Source: Alphaproteobacteria bacterium
GTDB taxonomy: Bacteria; Pseudomonadota; Alphaproteobacteria; Sphingomonadales; Sphingomonadaceae
Direction of reading: 5' to 3'
DNA length: 43,702 nt
NCBI GenBank assembly: GCA_003241875.1
Contig: QBLU01000028.1
Span: 1-43,702, forward strand
The position numbers and the translations under genes are program-made. This document shows positions 31,859-40,329 of this stretch, piece after piece. The notes under the pieces were generated by a model. The model had not been told where the DNA came from. It saw only the letters and a list, made by a program, of their open reading frames with translations, and ran no database searches. Each line of letters opens with the position of its first letter. Within the stretch, counting starts at the first letter, position 1.

Positions 31859-32875
31859 ATGCCGATTGTCCTCAAGCCGATTGCCGCGCAGCGTATCGTC
31901 ATCACCGGCGCCAGCAGCGGCATCGGGCTCGCCATCGCCGAGGCGGCCGCGGCGGCGGGCGCCCGGCTGATGCTGTCGGCGCGCAACGAAGCCGCGCTGC
32001 GCGACATCGCCGACCGCCTGGCCCTCGATGGCGCCGACGTCGCGATTTTCGCCGCCGACATGGCCGACGAGGACGCCGCCGAACGCATCGCCACGGCCAC
32101 CACCGAACGCTTCGGCGGCTTCGACACCTGGATCAACAATGCCGCGGCCGGAACCTTCGGCACGGTCAGCGAGACCCCGATCGCCGACCAGCGCCGGGTC
32201 TTCGACGTCGGCTATTGGGGCACGGTGGCCGGATCACTGGCGGCGGCGCGGCGCCTGCGCCAGACCGGCGGTGCCATCATCAATATCGGCAGCGTGCTCG
32301 GCGATCGCACGATGATCCAGCAGGGTCCCTATTCGGCGATGAAGCACGCGGTGAAGGGCTTCACCGATGCGCTACGCACCGAGCTGATGGAGGCCGACGC
32401 GCCCGTTTCCGTGACGCTGATCAAGCCGTCGGCCATGCACACGCCGTTCCCCCAGCACGCCCGCAACTTCATGGATGCCCCCGCGCGCCTGCCGCCGGTG
32501 CTCTACGATCCGCGGCTGGTGGCGCGCGCCGTGCTGTTCGCCGCCCAGCATCCGCGCCGCGCCATTACCGTCGGTTCGTTCGGGGAGGGTGCGGCCTGGG
32601 GCGACATGCTGGCGCCCGGCCTGCTCGACCGCGCCATGGCGACCTTCGGCACCGGGGCGCAGCAGACCGACCAGGCCCCGCCTCCCGAAACCGCCGACAA
32701 TCTGTGGGAAAGCCGCAGCGACGGCGCCATCGAGAGCAACCAGCCGCAGTCCGTCCGCCGCACCAGCCTGTGGCTGGAGGCGCAGCTGCGCCCGGTGGCG
32801 GCAGGCCTGATCGCCGCCGGTCTGGTCGCGCTGCCGATTGTTGTCAGTAAGGCGAGGCAGCGACAAAGTCGTTGA
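31859..32875 (+). CDS. Short-chain dehydrogenase/reductase with C-terminal membrane anchor
   Basis: The product is 338 aa from ATG 31859, with AGGGAG about 10 nt upstream. A frame open from 31778 adds a non-conserved stretch. The Rossmann site is VITGASSGIGLAIAEAA. NNAAAG, the catalytic Ser in NIGSVLGD, and YSAMK (Tyr-x-x-x-Lys) complete the SDR core. After the fold (to about residue 240) comes a tail with a hydrophobic C-terminal helix (VAAGLIAAGLVALPIVV). The 3' end overlaps the opposing EF-hand gene by 32 bp. The substrate is unknown. Confidence 0.9.
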   Translation: MPIVLKPIAAQRIVITGASSGIGLAIAEAAAAAGARLMLSARNEAALRDIADRLALDGADVAIFAADMADEDAAERIATATTERFGGFDTWINNAAAGTFGTVSETPIADQRRVFDVGYWGTVAGSLAAARRLRQTGGAIINIGSVLGDRTMIQQGPYSAMKHAVKGFTDALRTELMEADAPVSVTLIKPSAMHTPFPQHARNFMDAPARLPPVLYDPRLVARAVLFAAQHPRRAITVGSFGEGAAWGDMLAPGLLDRAMATFGTGAQQTDQAPPPETADNLWESRSDGAIESNQPQSVRRTSLWLEAQLRPVAAGLIAAGLVALPIVVSKARQRQSR

Positions 32876-33194
32876 AGGCCCGGAGCTTGCGGGCATTGCT
32901 GCGCAGTTCCTGCCAGGTCAGGACATTGTCCTTGTTATAGTCGAGAATGTCGAAACTGGCCTTCTTGCCCCCGGCTGCAAGCCATTCCTCCGACGTGATC
33001 CGATCGTCGCCGTTGCTGTCCATCTTTTTCAGGGCCGCGGTAATGTTGCGCAATTTTTCTTCGCGCGTGACGCCCGGAATCGCCGCGGGACCGATGCTGC
33101 CGTTATCGGCGTTGCCGCCGGGCGCGTTGGCGGACTGCGCCGTGGTTGGACCGGCAGTAAGCAACAAGCCGGCAAAGGTGATGAGACGGATCAT
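32844..33194 (-). CDS. Exported EF-hand protein
   Basis: The product is 116 aa with a signal peptide of about residues 1-19 (LITFAGLLLTAGPTTAQ). It has two EF-hand loops, DSNGDDRITSEEW and DYNKDNVLTWQEL, each with Asp/Asn at 1, 3 and 5 and Glu at 12. It is probably a periplasmic calcium-binding protein. The start at 33194 places the signal at the N-terminus; an upstream extension to 33254 would bury it. It is convergent with the SDR gene. Confidence 0.85.
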   Translation of the reverse strand: MIRLITFAGLLLTAGPTTAQSANAPGGNADNGSIGPAAIPGVTREEKLRNITAALKKMDSNGDDRITSEEWLAAGGKKASFDILDYNKDNVLTWQELRSNARKLRAFNDFVAASPY

Positions 33195-33303
33195 GGTATC
33201 TCCTGTCGATGCCACGGCCGCATCCGTTACGGCAGCGCAACCGTCAAGAGCCATTCAGCATGCCGGGACTTGCCGCCATCGCCATTCCGGCCCCAGATAG
33301 GGC

Positions 33304-33693
33304 ATGGTCACCCCCGCGCTCCATGTCGCCGAAGGCGGCTGCCATTGCGGCGCCGTCCGCTTCCGCGTCGGCTTTGCCGACCCGCCGCAACTGCTCGACT
33401 GCGACTGCTCGATCTGCGCCAAGACCGGCTATCTGCATCTCATCGTCGCCGCCGATGATTTCACCCTGCTCGCCGGCGGCGGCGCGCTCGCCGAATACCG
33501 CTTCGGCACCGGCACCGCCCGCCACCTGTTCTGCCGGCATTGCGGGATCAAGAGCTTCTATGTCCCGCGCTCGCACCCGGACGGCTACAGCGTCAACTGG
33601 CGCGCCCTCGACGGGGTCGATGGGATCGTGCCGGTGATCACGCCCTATGCCGGCCGCGACGGCTGGGAACAGGCCCGCGCCCACCTGGGCTAG
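33304..33693 (+). CDS. GFA-family zinc protein (CENP-V/GFA domain)
   Basis: The product is 129 aa. The conserved zinc ligands are in EGGCHCGAVRF, LDCDCSICAKTGYLH and LFCRHCGIKSFY, the full Cys pattern of the glutathione-dependent formaldehyde-activating enzyme/CENP-V family. Most members have no proven enzyme activity, so formaldehyde handling should not be assumed. It is a single gene, with the repeat element starting 10 bp after its stop. Confidence 0.9.
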   Translation: MVTPALHVAEGGCHCGAVRFRVGFADPPQLLDCDCSICAKTGYLHLIVAADDFTLLAGGGALAEYRFGTGTARHLFCRHCGIKSFYVPRSHPDGYSVNWRALDGVDGIVPVITPYAGRDGWEQARAHLG

Positions 33694-33703
33694 CGTAATC
33701 GAT

Positions 33704-33831
33704 CCGTTCAAGCTGGGCTTGTCGAAGCCGTTCGCCGGGCGCCTGAGCTTGTCGAAGCCCCAGCGAGCCCCGCCTTGGGACACGGCTTCGACAGGCTCAG
33801 CCTGAGCGGGCCCTGTGGTTCGACTGAACGG
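33704..33831. repeat. Composite copy of the GCTTCGACAAGCTCAG repeat
   Basis: Outer arms CCGTTCA (33704-33710) and TGAACGG (33825-33831) enclose three half-elements. Two are in one orientation (GGGCTTGTCGAAGCC at 33715-33729; CCTGAGCTTGTCGAAGCC at 33742-33759). One is opposite (GGCTTCGACAGGCTCAG at 33784-33800, followed by CCTGAGCGGG). The extra half-arm suggests partial duplication. It lies between the GFA gene and the DUF4403 gene. Confidence 0.8.
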
Positions 33832-33916
33832 AAAGCGAGTCGGGGTCGCCGCGGTTGACCGCATGGCGGCGATGGCCAATTGTGCCGCGCCGGCAATGGC
33901 AGGGATACGGAGACGC

Positions 33917-35458
33917 ATGGCGAAAGGCTTCGGCTTGGCGTGGCTGCTGCCGATGGCGGCATTGCTCGCGGCGTGCGGCGATCGCACGTCGAACCCGGCG
34001 CCGCCGCGGCTGACCAGCGTGTCGCCGATCCAGCCGCAGTCATCGACCATCGTCGTGCCGATCAGCGCGCGCATTGCCGACCTCGAGGCGCAGTTGAACG
34101 CCGAGGTGCCGCAAACACTGGTCGAGATCGACAAGCAGACCGAATGCGTCAAGGCGGCCCGGGTCACCGCCTGCGTCGTCCCCAAGCTCAAGTGCAAGGG
34201 CCTGAAATGCGAGAAGACCGGCTGCGAAGTCGGCCTCGACAACGCCAAGGTGACGCCCGACATCAGCTGCCGCATCGTCGGCCAGGTGACGCGCGGGCCG
34301 ATCCGCCTGTCGGGCAGCGGCGATGTCATCCGGCTGGCCATGCCGGTATCGGCGACGGTGGCGGCCAGGGACGTCGGCGGGCTCGTCAAGTCCGAGACGG
34401 CGACCGCCGCCGCCGAGGTTCGCGCCGCCGTCCGGCTCGGCATGACCGGGGACTGGCAGCCGACCGCCAAGGTCGACATCGATTACGACTGGACCGAAAA
34501 GCCCGGCATCTCGCTGCTCGGCGCGCGCATCACCTTTGCCGGCCGCGCCGACCCGGAACTGGCCAAGGTCATCGCGCGGCTGCAGGCCCGCATCCCGGTC
34601 GAGCTCGCCCGCCTGCACCCGCGCGAGCGGATCGACACCGCCTGGCGCAAGGGCTTCACCGCGGTGATGCTAAACCGCACCAACCCGCCGGTGTGGCTGC
34701 GCATCGCGCCGCAACAGCTCCACTATGACGGCTATCGGCTCGAGGACGGCAAGCTGGTGCTGAAGCTGGCGGTGCTGGCCAATACCGAGACCTTCATCGG
34801 CAAGCGTCCGCCCGATCCGCCGGCGACACCGCTGCCGCCGCCCTCGCGCATCGCCGCCGACACCGGCTTTCGCGTTCATATCCCCGTCGTCGCCGATTAC
34901 GAGCAGCTCGAGCCGGTGCTGGCCCGGGCGCTGACCAAACTTGCCCGGCAACCGGTGGAGGTGCCCGGCATCGGCGCGGTCAAGGTCGAGTTCGGGCGGG
35001 TCAGCATCTACGCCACCAATGGCGGCCGGCTGGCGATCGGCGTCGCCATGACCGTCACCAGCCCCGCCGGCCTCGTCCAGGCGCGCGGCACCGTCTGGGC
35101 CACCGGCATTCCGTATAACGAGCCCGGTTCGCAGCGGGTGCTGGTCCGTGACCTGCGCGTCGATGGCCGCGGCGACGATGCCGCGTTCGACGTGCTGCTC
35201 GCGGTCATGCAGGCGCCGACGGTGCAGGCGGAACTGCGCGGCGGCCTGTCGCAGGATTTCGCCCGCGACTATGCCAAGCTGCTGGTCAAGATCGACCGCG
35301 CGCTGACCGAGAAACGCCTCGGCGATTTCGTGCTCAGCGCCGATATCACCGGTGTCCGCAACGGTGTCGTCACGCCCTTTGGCCAAGGGCTCTACATGCC
35401 GGTCGATGCCGAAGGCGCCGGCACGCTGCGCTATGCGCCGGCCGCGCCGCCGCCATGA
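33917..35458 (+). CDS. DUF4403-family lipoprotein
   Basis: The product is 513 aa from ATG 33917, preceded by CGGAG. A frame open from 33815 would run into the repeat. The lipobox is in MAALLAACGDR. The mature part contains SSTIVVPISARIADLEAQLN, a DIDYDW-like strand (KVDIDYDWTEKPG), and a tandem repeat of the same fold beginning near residue 320. This is the DUF4403 layout, a lipid-binding-tubular-like fold of unknown role in Gram-negative envelopes. It is a single gene. Confidence 0.82.
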   Translation: MAKGFGLAWLLPMAALLAACGDRTSNPAPPRLTSVSPIQPQSSTIVVPISARIADLEAQLNAEVPQTLVEIDKQTECVKAARVTACVVPKLKCKGLKCEKTGCEVGLDNAKVTPDISCRIVGQVTRGPIRLSGSGDVIRLAMPVSATVAARDVGGLVKSETATAAAEVRAAVRLGMTGDWQPTAKVDIDYDWTEKPGISLLGARITFAGRADPELAKVIARLQARIPVELARLHPRERIDTAWRKGFTAVMLNRTNPPVWLRIAPQQLHYDGYRLEDGKLVLKLAVLANTETFIGKRPPDPPATPLPPPSRIAADTGFRVHIPVVADYEQLEPVLARALTKLARQPVEVPGIGAVKVEFGRVSIYATNGGRLAIGVAMTVTSPAGLVQARGTVWATGIPYNEPGSQRVLVRDLRVDGRGDDAAFDVLLAVMQAPTVQAELRGGLSQDFARDYAKLLVKIDRALTEKRLGDFVLSADITGVRNGVVTPFGQGLYMPVDAEGAGTLRYAPAAPPP

Positions 35459-35560
35459 TGCCGCAACCCGTGTCAGGGGGGTCAAATACCCCATTGCGGT
35501 CGTGCCGCATCGCCGTGTCCATGGTTTCGTATCGCACTGCACAATCGGGGACATAGCTGC

Positions 35561-37153
35561 ATGAACAGGGCCGGGGGCGCGCCGACACGACGTGAAATCC
35601 TGCACGCGATCGGGGTCATGGGCGGCGCCTCGGTGCTGTACCAGGCGATGGCGACGATGGGCCATGCCGCCGAAACCCAGTTCGCCGGGCCGCCCAACCT
35701 GTCGGGCGCGCGGCCGGGGGCCAGCGTCCTGGTGCTCGGCGCCGGGCTGGCCGGGATGCTGGCGGCGTACGAGCTCGGCAAGGCCGGCTACAAGGTCCGG
35801 ATCATCGAATACAACAATCGCCCCGGCGGCCGGAACTGGTCGCTGTACGGGGGCGACACCTATGCCGAACTCGGCGGCGCCACCCAGAAGATCGGCTTTG
35901 CCAAGGGCAACTACCTCAATCCGGGGCCGTGGCGGATTCCCTATCACCACCGCTCGCTGCTGCATTACTGCAAGGCCTTTGGCGTCGCGCTGGAACCCTT
36001 CATCCAGCTCAACCACCAGGCGCTGGTCCACAACAGCAAGGCGTTCGGCGGCAAGCCCCAGCGCTATCGCGAGCTCGCCGCCGACTGGGACGGCAACGTC
36101 GCCGAACTGCTGTCAAAGGCGATCGACAACAAGGGCCTGAATGCGGTGATGACCACCGAGGACGGCGAGATGCTCAAGGAGGCGCTGCGCACCTGGGGCA
36201 TGCTCGACAAGGACATGCGCTATGTCCGCGGCCCGGCCTCCGCCGCCCGCCGCGGCTTCGACCGCCCCCCCGGCGGCGGCGTCGACGGCGCCCCCATCCC
36301 TTCCGATCCCTTCGATTTCCGCGACGTTCGCCAGTCGGGCGTGTGGCGCGCCTTTGCCCAGCACATGGGGCATGAGCGGCAGACGACGATGTTCCAGCCG
36401 GTCGGCGGCATGGGCATGATCGGCCAGGCCTTTGCCCGCCAGGTCGAAGGCAAGATCCGTTATGGCGCCAAGGTCACGAAAATCGACCAGTCGGGCGGCG
36501 CCGTCACCGTCACCTGGACCGATGTCGCCAGCGGCGCGGTGGAGACGGCCAAGGCGGATTACTGCGTCTGCACCATCCCGCTCGGCATCCTCAGCCAGAT
36601 CGACGTCGATGTCTCGCCCGGCATGCGCGCCGCCATCGCCGCGGTGCCCTATTCCAACTCGGTCAAGGTCGGGCTGGAGATGAAATCGCGCTTCTGGGAG
36701 GACGAGGACGCCATCTATGGCGGCATCAGCTTCACCGACCAGCCGATCGGCATGATCTCCTACCCCAGCGGCGGCATGCACAGCGCCGGGCCGGGCGTCA
36801 TCCTCGGCGCCTATACCTTTGGTCCGGCGTCGTACAAGCTCGCCGCACTGCCGCCCGAACAGCGTATCGCCGCGGCGCTCGACCAGGGCGCGGTCCTCCA
36901 CCCCGGCCGATACAAGGAGCAGTTCAGCAACGGCGCCGCCGTCGCCTGGAGCCGGTCGCCGTTCACCCTCGGCTGCTGCGCGCAATGGAACGAGGACACC
37001 CGCAAGGAACATTACCAGACGCTGGTCGCCGTCGACGATCGCATCGTGCTGGCCGGCGAGCACGCCTCGTACATCGGCTGCTGGATGGAAGGCGCGCTGC
37101 TGTCCTCGCTCGATGCCATCACCCGCCTGCACAAGCGTGCGCTGGAGGCCTGA
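35561..37153 (+). CDS. Tat-exported flavin amine oxidase/dehydrogenase
   Basis: The product is 530 aa. The N-terminus has a twin-arginine signal (TRREILHAIGVMGGASVL). The FAD site is VLVLGAGLAGMLAAYEL, followed by NNRPGGRNWSL. The C-terminal flavin motif is VLAGEHASYIGCWMEGALLS, typical of monoamine/L-amino-acid oxidases. A cytochrome c gene begins 1 bp after its stop. This suggests a periplasmic dehydrogenase that passes electrons to the respiratory chain rather than to oxygen. The substrate amine cannot be inferred. Confidence 0.88.
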   Translation: MNRAGGAPTRREILHAIGVMGGASVLYQAMATMGHAAETQFAGPPNLSGARPGASVLVLGAGLAGMLAAYELGKAGYKVRIIEYNNRPGGRNWSLYGGDTYAELGGATQKIGFAKGNYLNPGPWRIPYHHRSLLHYCKAFGVALEPFIQLNHQALVHNSKAFGGKPQRYRELAADWDGNVAELLSKAIDNKGLNAVMTTEDGEMLKEALRTWGMLDKDMRYVRGPASAARRGFDRPPGGGVDGAPIPSDPFDFRDVRQSGVWRAFAQHMGHERQTTMFQPVGGMGMIGQAFARQVEGKIRYGAKVTKIDQSGGAVTVTWTDVASGAVETAKADYCVCTIPLGILSQIDVDVSPGMRAAIAAVPYSNSVKVGLEMKSRFWEDEDAIYGGISFTDQPIGMISYPSGGMHSAGPGVILGAYTFGPASYKLAALPPEQRIAAALDQGAVLHPGRYKEQFSNGAAVAWSRSPFTLGCCAQWNEDTRKEHYQTLVAVDDRIVLAGEHASYIGCWMEGALLSSLDAITRLHKRALEA

Positions 37154-37154
37154 C

Positions 37155-37532
37155 ATGAAGACGATTTTCATCGCCGCCCTGCTGGCTGCCACGCCGGCCC
37201 TCGCCAGGGACGCCCCGCCCCACCCCGGCGCCATCGTCTATCTGGAGGTCTGCCAGGCCTGCCACATGGCGAACGCCAAGGGCGCGGTCGGCGCCGGCCG
37301 CATCGCAGCGCTCGCCGGCAACGGCAACCTTGCCTATCCCGAATATCCGATCGCCGTGGTGACCGGCGGCAAGGGCGCCATGCCGTGGTTCCGCGGGCAA
37401 TTGACCGACCAGCAGATCGCCGACGTCATCGGCTATGTCCGTACCCATTTCGGCAACCGCTACAAGGGCAGGATCACCGCCGACCAGATCGCCGCGCTGG
37501 GCGTCAAGGCCCCGCCGCGCAGCCGGGAATAG
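37155..37532 (+). CDS. Periplasmic monohaem cytochrome c, partner of the amine oxidase
   Basis: The product is 125 aa. The signal peptide is about residues 1-18 (IFIAALLAATPALA). The haem site is CQACH in YLEVCQACHMANAKG, and the likely axial Met is in KGAMPWFRGQLTDQQIADVI. It starts ATG one base after the upstream stop, so the two are co-transcribed. It is the likely electron acceptor of the flavoenzyme. Confidence 0.9.
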   Translation: MKTIFIAALLAATPALARDAPPHPGAIVYLEVCQACHMANAKGAVGAGRIAALAGNGNLAYPEYPIAVVTGGKGAMPWFRGQLTDQQIADVIGYVRTHFGNRYKGRITADQIAALGVKAPPRSRE

Positions 37533-37537
37533 CCTCT

Positions 37538-37559
37538 CCCCTCCCTTTCAAGGGCGGGG
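37538..37559. terminator. GC-rich hairpin between convergent genes, possible terminator
   Basis: CCCC-T-CCCT (37538-37546) pairs with AGGG-C-GGGG (37551-37559) around the loop TTCA, with one mismatch. There is no T-run. It lies 6 bp after the cytochrome stop and 39 bp from the opposing gene's end. Confidence 0.4.
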
Positions 37560-37597
37560 TCGGGGGAGGGTGCTTCGGTCGAAAACACGCTTGCCGT

Positions 37598-38326
37598 TCA
37601 AGGCACCCCGCCCTCCACCACCCGCGTCGCCGTCGCCAGCCGCGCGAACTGCCCGTCGCAGCCATTCTCCACGAACGCCGCCCCCAGCGCATCGATCGTC
37701 GCCGGCGCCGCCGCCAGCTTGCGAAAGCGGATCGTCGCCGCCGCGCCCGCGCCCGTCACCTTGAAGCTGTCGCCATCGCCGATCGCCAGCGTCGCCGGCC
37801 AGGCGGCGACCGCCTGCCCCGCGGCATAGGCCAGCGGCACGGCGGCGCCGCCGGCCGCGCGGGCGATCTTCAGCGTGCCGGCGGCAAGCGGATCGGCCCG
37901 CCACAGCGACACCCTGGACAGGTCGAGCGCGCACACCGTCGCGCTCGCCCCGGCATCCACCGCCCACACCCCGGGCGGGACCGGGGTGCCGTCGAAGGTC
38001 AGTCCCGGCCCGCGCACGGCGCCGATGCGGGCCCGCCGCTCGGATTTCTGGCTCAACAGCTCGGAAAACGGCGTGGCTGCCACCGCCGTGCTCGCCGCCG
38101 CCAGGCGGAAACTGCCCGGGCCGGAAAAGCTGCGGGTGCCGCGCGCATCGAGGATGGTCACCATGTCGCCGGCCTTGAGGCTGAGCGCGGCATTGTCGGC
38201 AAGCATTTGCCCCGGCTTGTACTGCGCTGCCGACGGCCCGACCGCGCGGACCACCATCGGCGCCGCCGCCGCCGGCACGGCCAGCAGCAGCACCGCCGCC
38301 ACGCCCGGCCATCTAATCGAGATCAT
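37598..38326 (-). CDS. Exported FecR-like protein
   Basis: The product is 242 aa with a signal peptide of about residues 1-22 (VAAVLLLAVPAAAA). A beta-rich domain follows with GQMLADNAALSLKAGDMVTI and GTRSFSGPGSFRL, a pattern seen in FecR-domain proteins that sit with CHASE2/CHAT genes. It has two or three cysteines in the second half (for example VENGCDGQFARL). It overlaps the cyclase stop by 14 bp. It is probably a periplasmic or surface protein. Confidence 0.65.
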   Translation of the reverse strand: MISIRWPGVAAVLLLAVPAAAAPMVVRAVGPSAAQYKPGQMLADNAALSLKAGDMVTILDARGTRSFSGPGSFRLAAASTAVAATPFSELLSQKSERRARIGAVRGPGLTFDGTPVPPGVWAVDAGASATVCALDLSRVSLWRADPLAAGTLKIARAAGGAAVPLAYAAGQAVAAWPATLAIGDGDSFKVTGAGAAATIRFRKLAAAPATIDALGAAFVENGCDGQFARLATATRVVEGGVP

Positions 38327-40304
38327 GATACCCTCCCGGTCCGACTGCTTCCATACGCCTTAACAGATACGCCAGCGCAACGTCATCCGGTGCAGCCGCC
38401 GCCTTGGCCGCCAGCGCCGGCAGCACCGATGTGTCGCCGGCGTCGAACTGCGCATACAGCGCCGCGAACGCCGGATCGGCGACGGCGTGGCCGACCCCCA
38501 GCGGCTCGAACACCTCGATCGGTGCATCGCGGCCGCGCACCCGCACCCGCCCCATCGGCCGGAACTGCGCCATTCCGGCGCGCTCCGCCGCCTCGCGACT
38601 GACCAATACCGCCGTCTTCAGCGTCTTGTTGGCCCCCTCCAGCCGCGCCGCGACGTTCATGCTGTCGCCGAGCGCGGTATACTGGATCCGCCCCTCGCCG
38701 CCGAAATTGCCGACGATGGCCATGCCGCGATGCAGGCCGACCCGGGTGCGGCCGAGCGACGCCCGCCCCGCCACCGGCCGCATCAACGCCGCGCCGGCAC
38801 GGCTCATCGCGATCGCGGCGGCCAGGGCGTTCTGCGCGTCATCGGCGCGGGCCAGCGGTGCCCCCCAGAACGCCACCACGGCATCGCCGACGAACTTGTC
38901 GATGGTGCCGCCATGGCCCAGCACCGCCTTGCTCATCGTTTCCAGATATTCGTTGAGCATCGTCGCCACGCTTTCGGGATCGAGCGTCTGGCACAGCCGG
39001 GTGAAATCCTCGATGTCGGTGAACAGCGCATAGATTTCGCGGCGTTCCCCGTGCAGCGCCAGTTGCCCCGGCTCGCGCAGGATCTGCTGCGCCACGTCGC
39101 GCGGCAGGTATCGACCCAGCGCGCCTTGCGCAAAGCGCCGCTGCTCGGACCCGACGATGCGCGCCGTCGTGCTCGCCGCGATCACCGACAGCAGCCAGCC
39201 GGCGGCCAGCCCCGCGGCCGGCAGGCCATAGGTATCGACGCGGTGGCCGCCCTGCAGCACGAACGGCAGCACCAGGATGCCGGCGACCTGCGCCAGCCCC
39301 AGCGGCACCACCAGCCGCGCCGGCAGGTCGAAACCGCCGGTCACCGCCGCCAGCAGCACCGCGGCGAACGCCAGCAGCCACAACAGCGCCCCCGGCACAG
39401 GCACCGGCCGCCGCCCGTCGAGCGCCTGCGCAATCAGCGTCGCGTGCAGCTCCACCCCCGCCGTCGTCGCCCCCGACAACCGGGTCAGCGGCGTGATGAA
39501 GCGGTCGGCCTCGGGCAGGTCGGCCCCGATCAGCACGATCCTGCCGGCGATGGCGGGCGCCAGCGCCGCCGCCGCCTCGGCATCGGCGAACAGGTCGATG
39601 GGAAACGACGCGAACACCGGGCGGTCGACGAATTTCGGCTTGCGCATGACCGCCGCCCCGGTGAACCCGCCAAAGCCCGGCGCGCCGGTGATGGCGTTGA
39701 CCAGCAGCGCCGGCGGGCCTTTCGCCGGCGACGGCCAGGTCCGCCAGCCATTGTCGGCATCGACATCGAGGCGGATCGACGCCGGCCGCACCGACCCGGC
39801 GGCGACCCGCGCGAACAGCGCGCGCAGATGCTGTTCCTGCCAGGGCATGATGTATTCGCCATTCTCGGCGGCGGTCGAAAAGGCGAAATATGTCGGCGTC
39901 CGCAACGCCTTCAGCGCGGTTTCCAGCACCGCGTCGTCGGGCTGCGGCTGGTCGATGAGGATGTCGACGCCGATCGCCCGGGGCTTCAGCGTGTCGAGAT
40001 TGGCCAGCGCCTTGCCGAGCAGCACCCGATCGAGCGGCGAGCGCTTGCCCGTCGCCGCCAGCGTCTCCTCGGTAAAGGTCACCAGCACGACCCGGCTGTC
40101 CTGGTCGACGCGCGGCGCGGTAATCGCGGCGCGGACATCGTAGAGCCCGCGCTCCGCCGTCACCAGCACCGGCAGGTGCCAGCCGAAGCGCGCGACGACG
40201 ACCGCCAGGGCCAGCACGCCGACGGTGGCCAGCAGCCGCAACCAGCCGGCCTGCACCAGCGCGGCGCGCAGCACGCCGAACCGCTGCAGGACATTGCCGT
40301 CCAT
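38313..40304 (-). CDS. CHASE2-domain adenylate cyclase
   Basis: The product is 663 aa from ATG 40304 (a GTG one codon earlier is equally placed). TM1 is at about residues 24-41. The extracytoplasmic CHASE2 sensor follows (about 50-300, with KPRAIGVDILID and GRIVLIGADLPEADRFITPL). Three more membrane helices lie at 306-380. The class III cyclase domain (about 423-600) has metal Asp in FTDIEDFTRL and FVGDAVVAFWG. The Lys in TIDKFVGD and Asp in YTALGDSMNVAAR indicate ATP specificity. It makes cAMP in response to an envelope signal. It lies 25 bp after the CHAT gene. Confidence 0.92.
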   Translation of the reverse strand: MDGNVLQRFGVLRAALVQAGWLRLLATVGVLALAVVVARFGWHLPVLVTAERGLYDVRAAITAPRVDQDSRVVLVTFTEETLAATGKRSPLDRVLLGKALANLDTLKPRAIGVDILIDQPQPDDAVLETALKALRTPTYFAFSTAAENGEYIMPWQEQHLRALFARVAAGSVRPASIRLDVDADNGWRTWPSPAKGPPALLVNAITGAPGFGGFTGAAVMRKPKFVDRPVFASFPIDLFADAEAAAALAPAIAGRIVLIGADLPEADRFITPLTRLSGATTAGVELHATLIAQALDGRRPVPVPGALLWLLAFAAVLLAAVTGGFDLPARLVVPLGLAQVAGILVLPFVLQGGHRVDTYGLPAAGLAAGWLLSVIAASTTARIVGSEQRRFAQGALGRYLPRDVAQQILREPGQLALHGERREIYALFTDIEDFTRLCQTLDPESVATMLNEYLETMSKAVLGHGGTIDKFVGDAVVAFWGAPLARADDAQNALAAAIAMSRAGAALMRPVAGRASLGRTRVGLHRGMAIVGNFGGEGRIQYTALGDSMNVAARLEGANKTLKTAVLVSREAAERAGMAQFRPMGRVRVRGRDAPIEVFEPLGVGHAVADPAFAALYAQFDAGDTSVLPALAAKAAAAPDDVALAYLLRRMEAVGPGGYHDLD

Positions 40305-40329
40305 CACCCGGCCATGATCGAGCGCGCGA

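Noticed and set aside
27229-33693. A formaldehyde-handling pathway linking the N-methyl amino acid oxidase and the GFA protein
   Set aside because: The genes are 3.7 kb apart with unrelated genes between them, and GFA-family proteins often lack that activity.
33815-33916. Extended N-terminus of the DUF4403 lipoprotein
   Set aside because: It would overlap the repeat element and hide the lipoprotein signal that starts at 33917.
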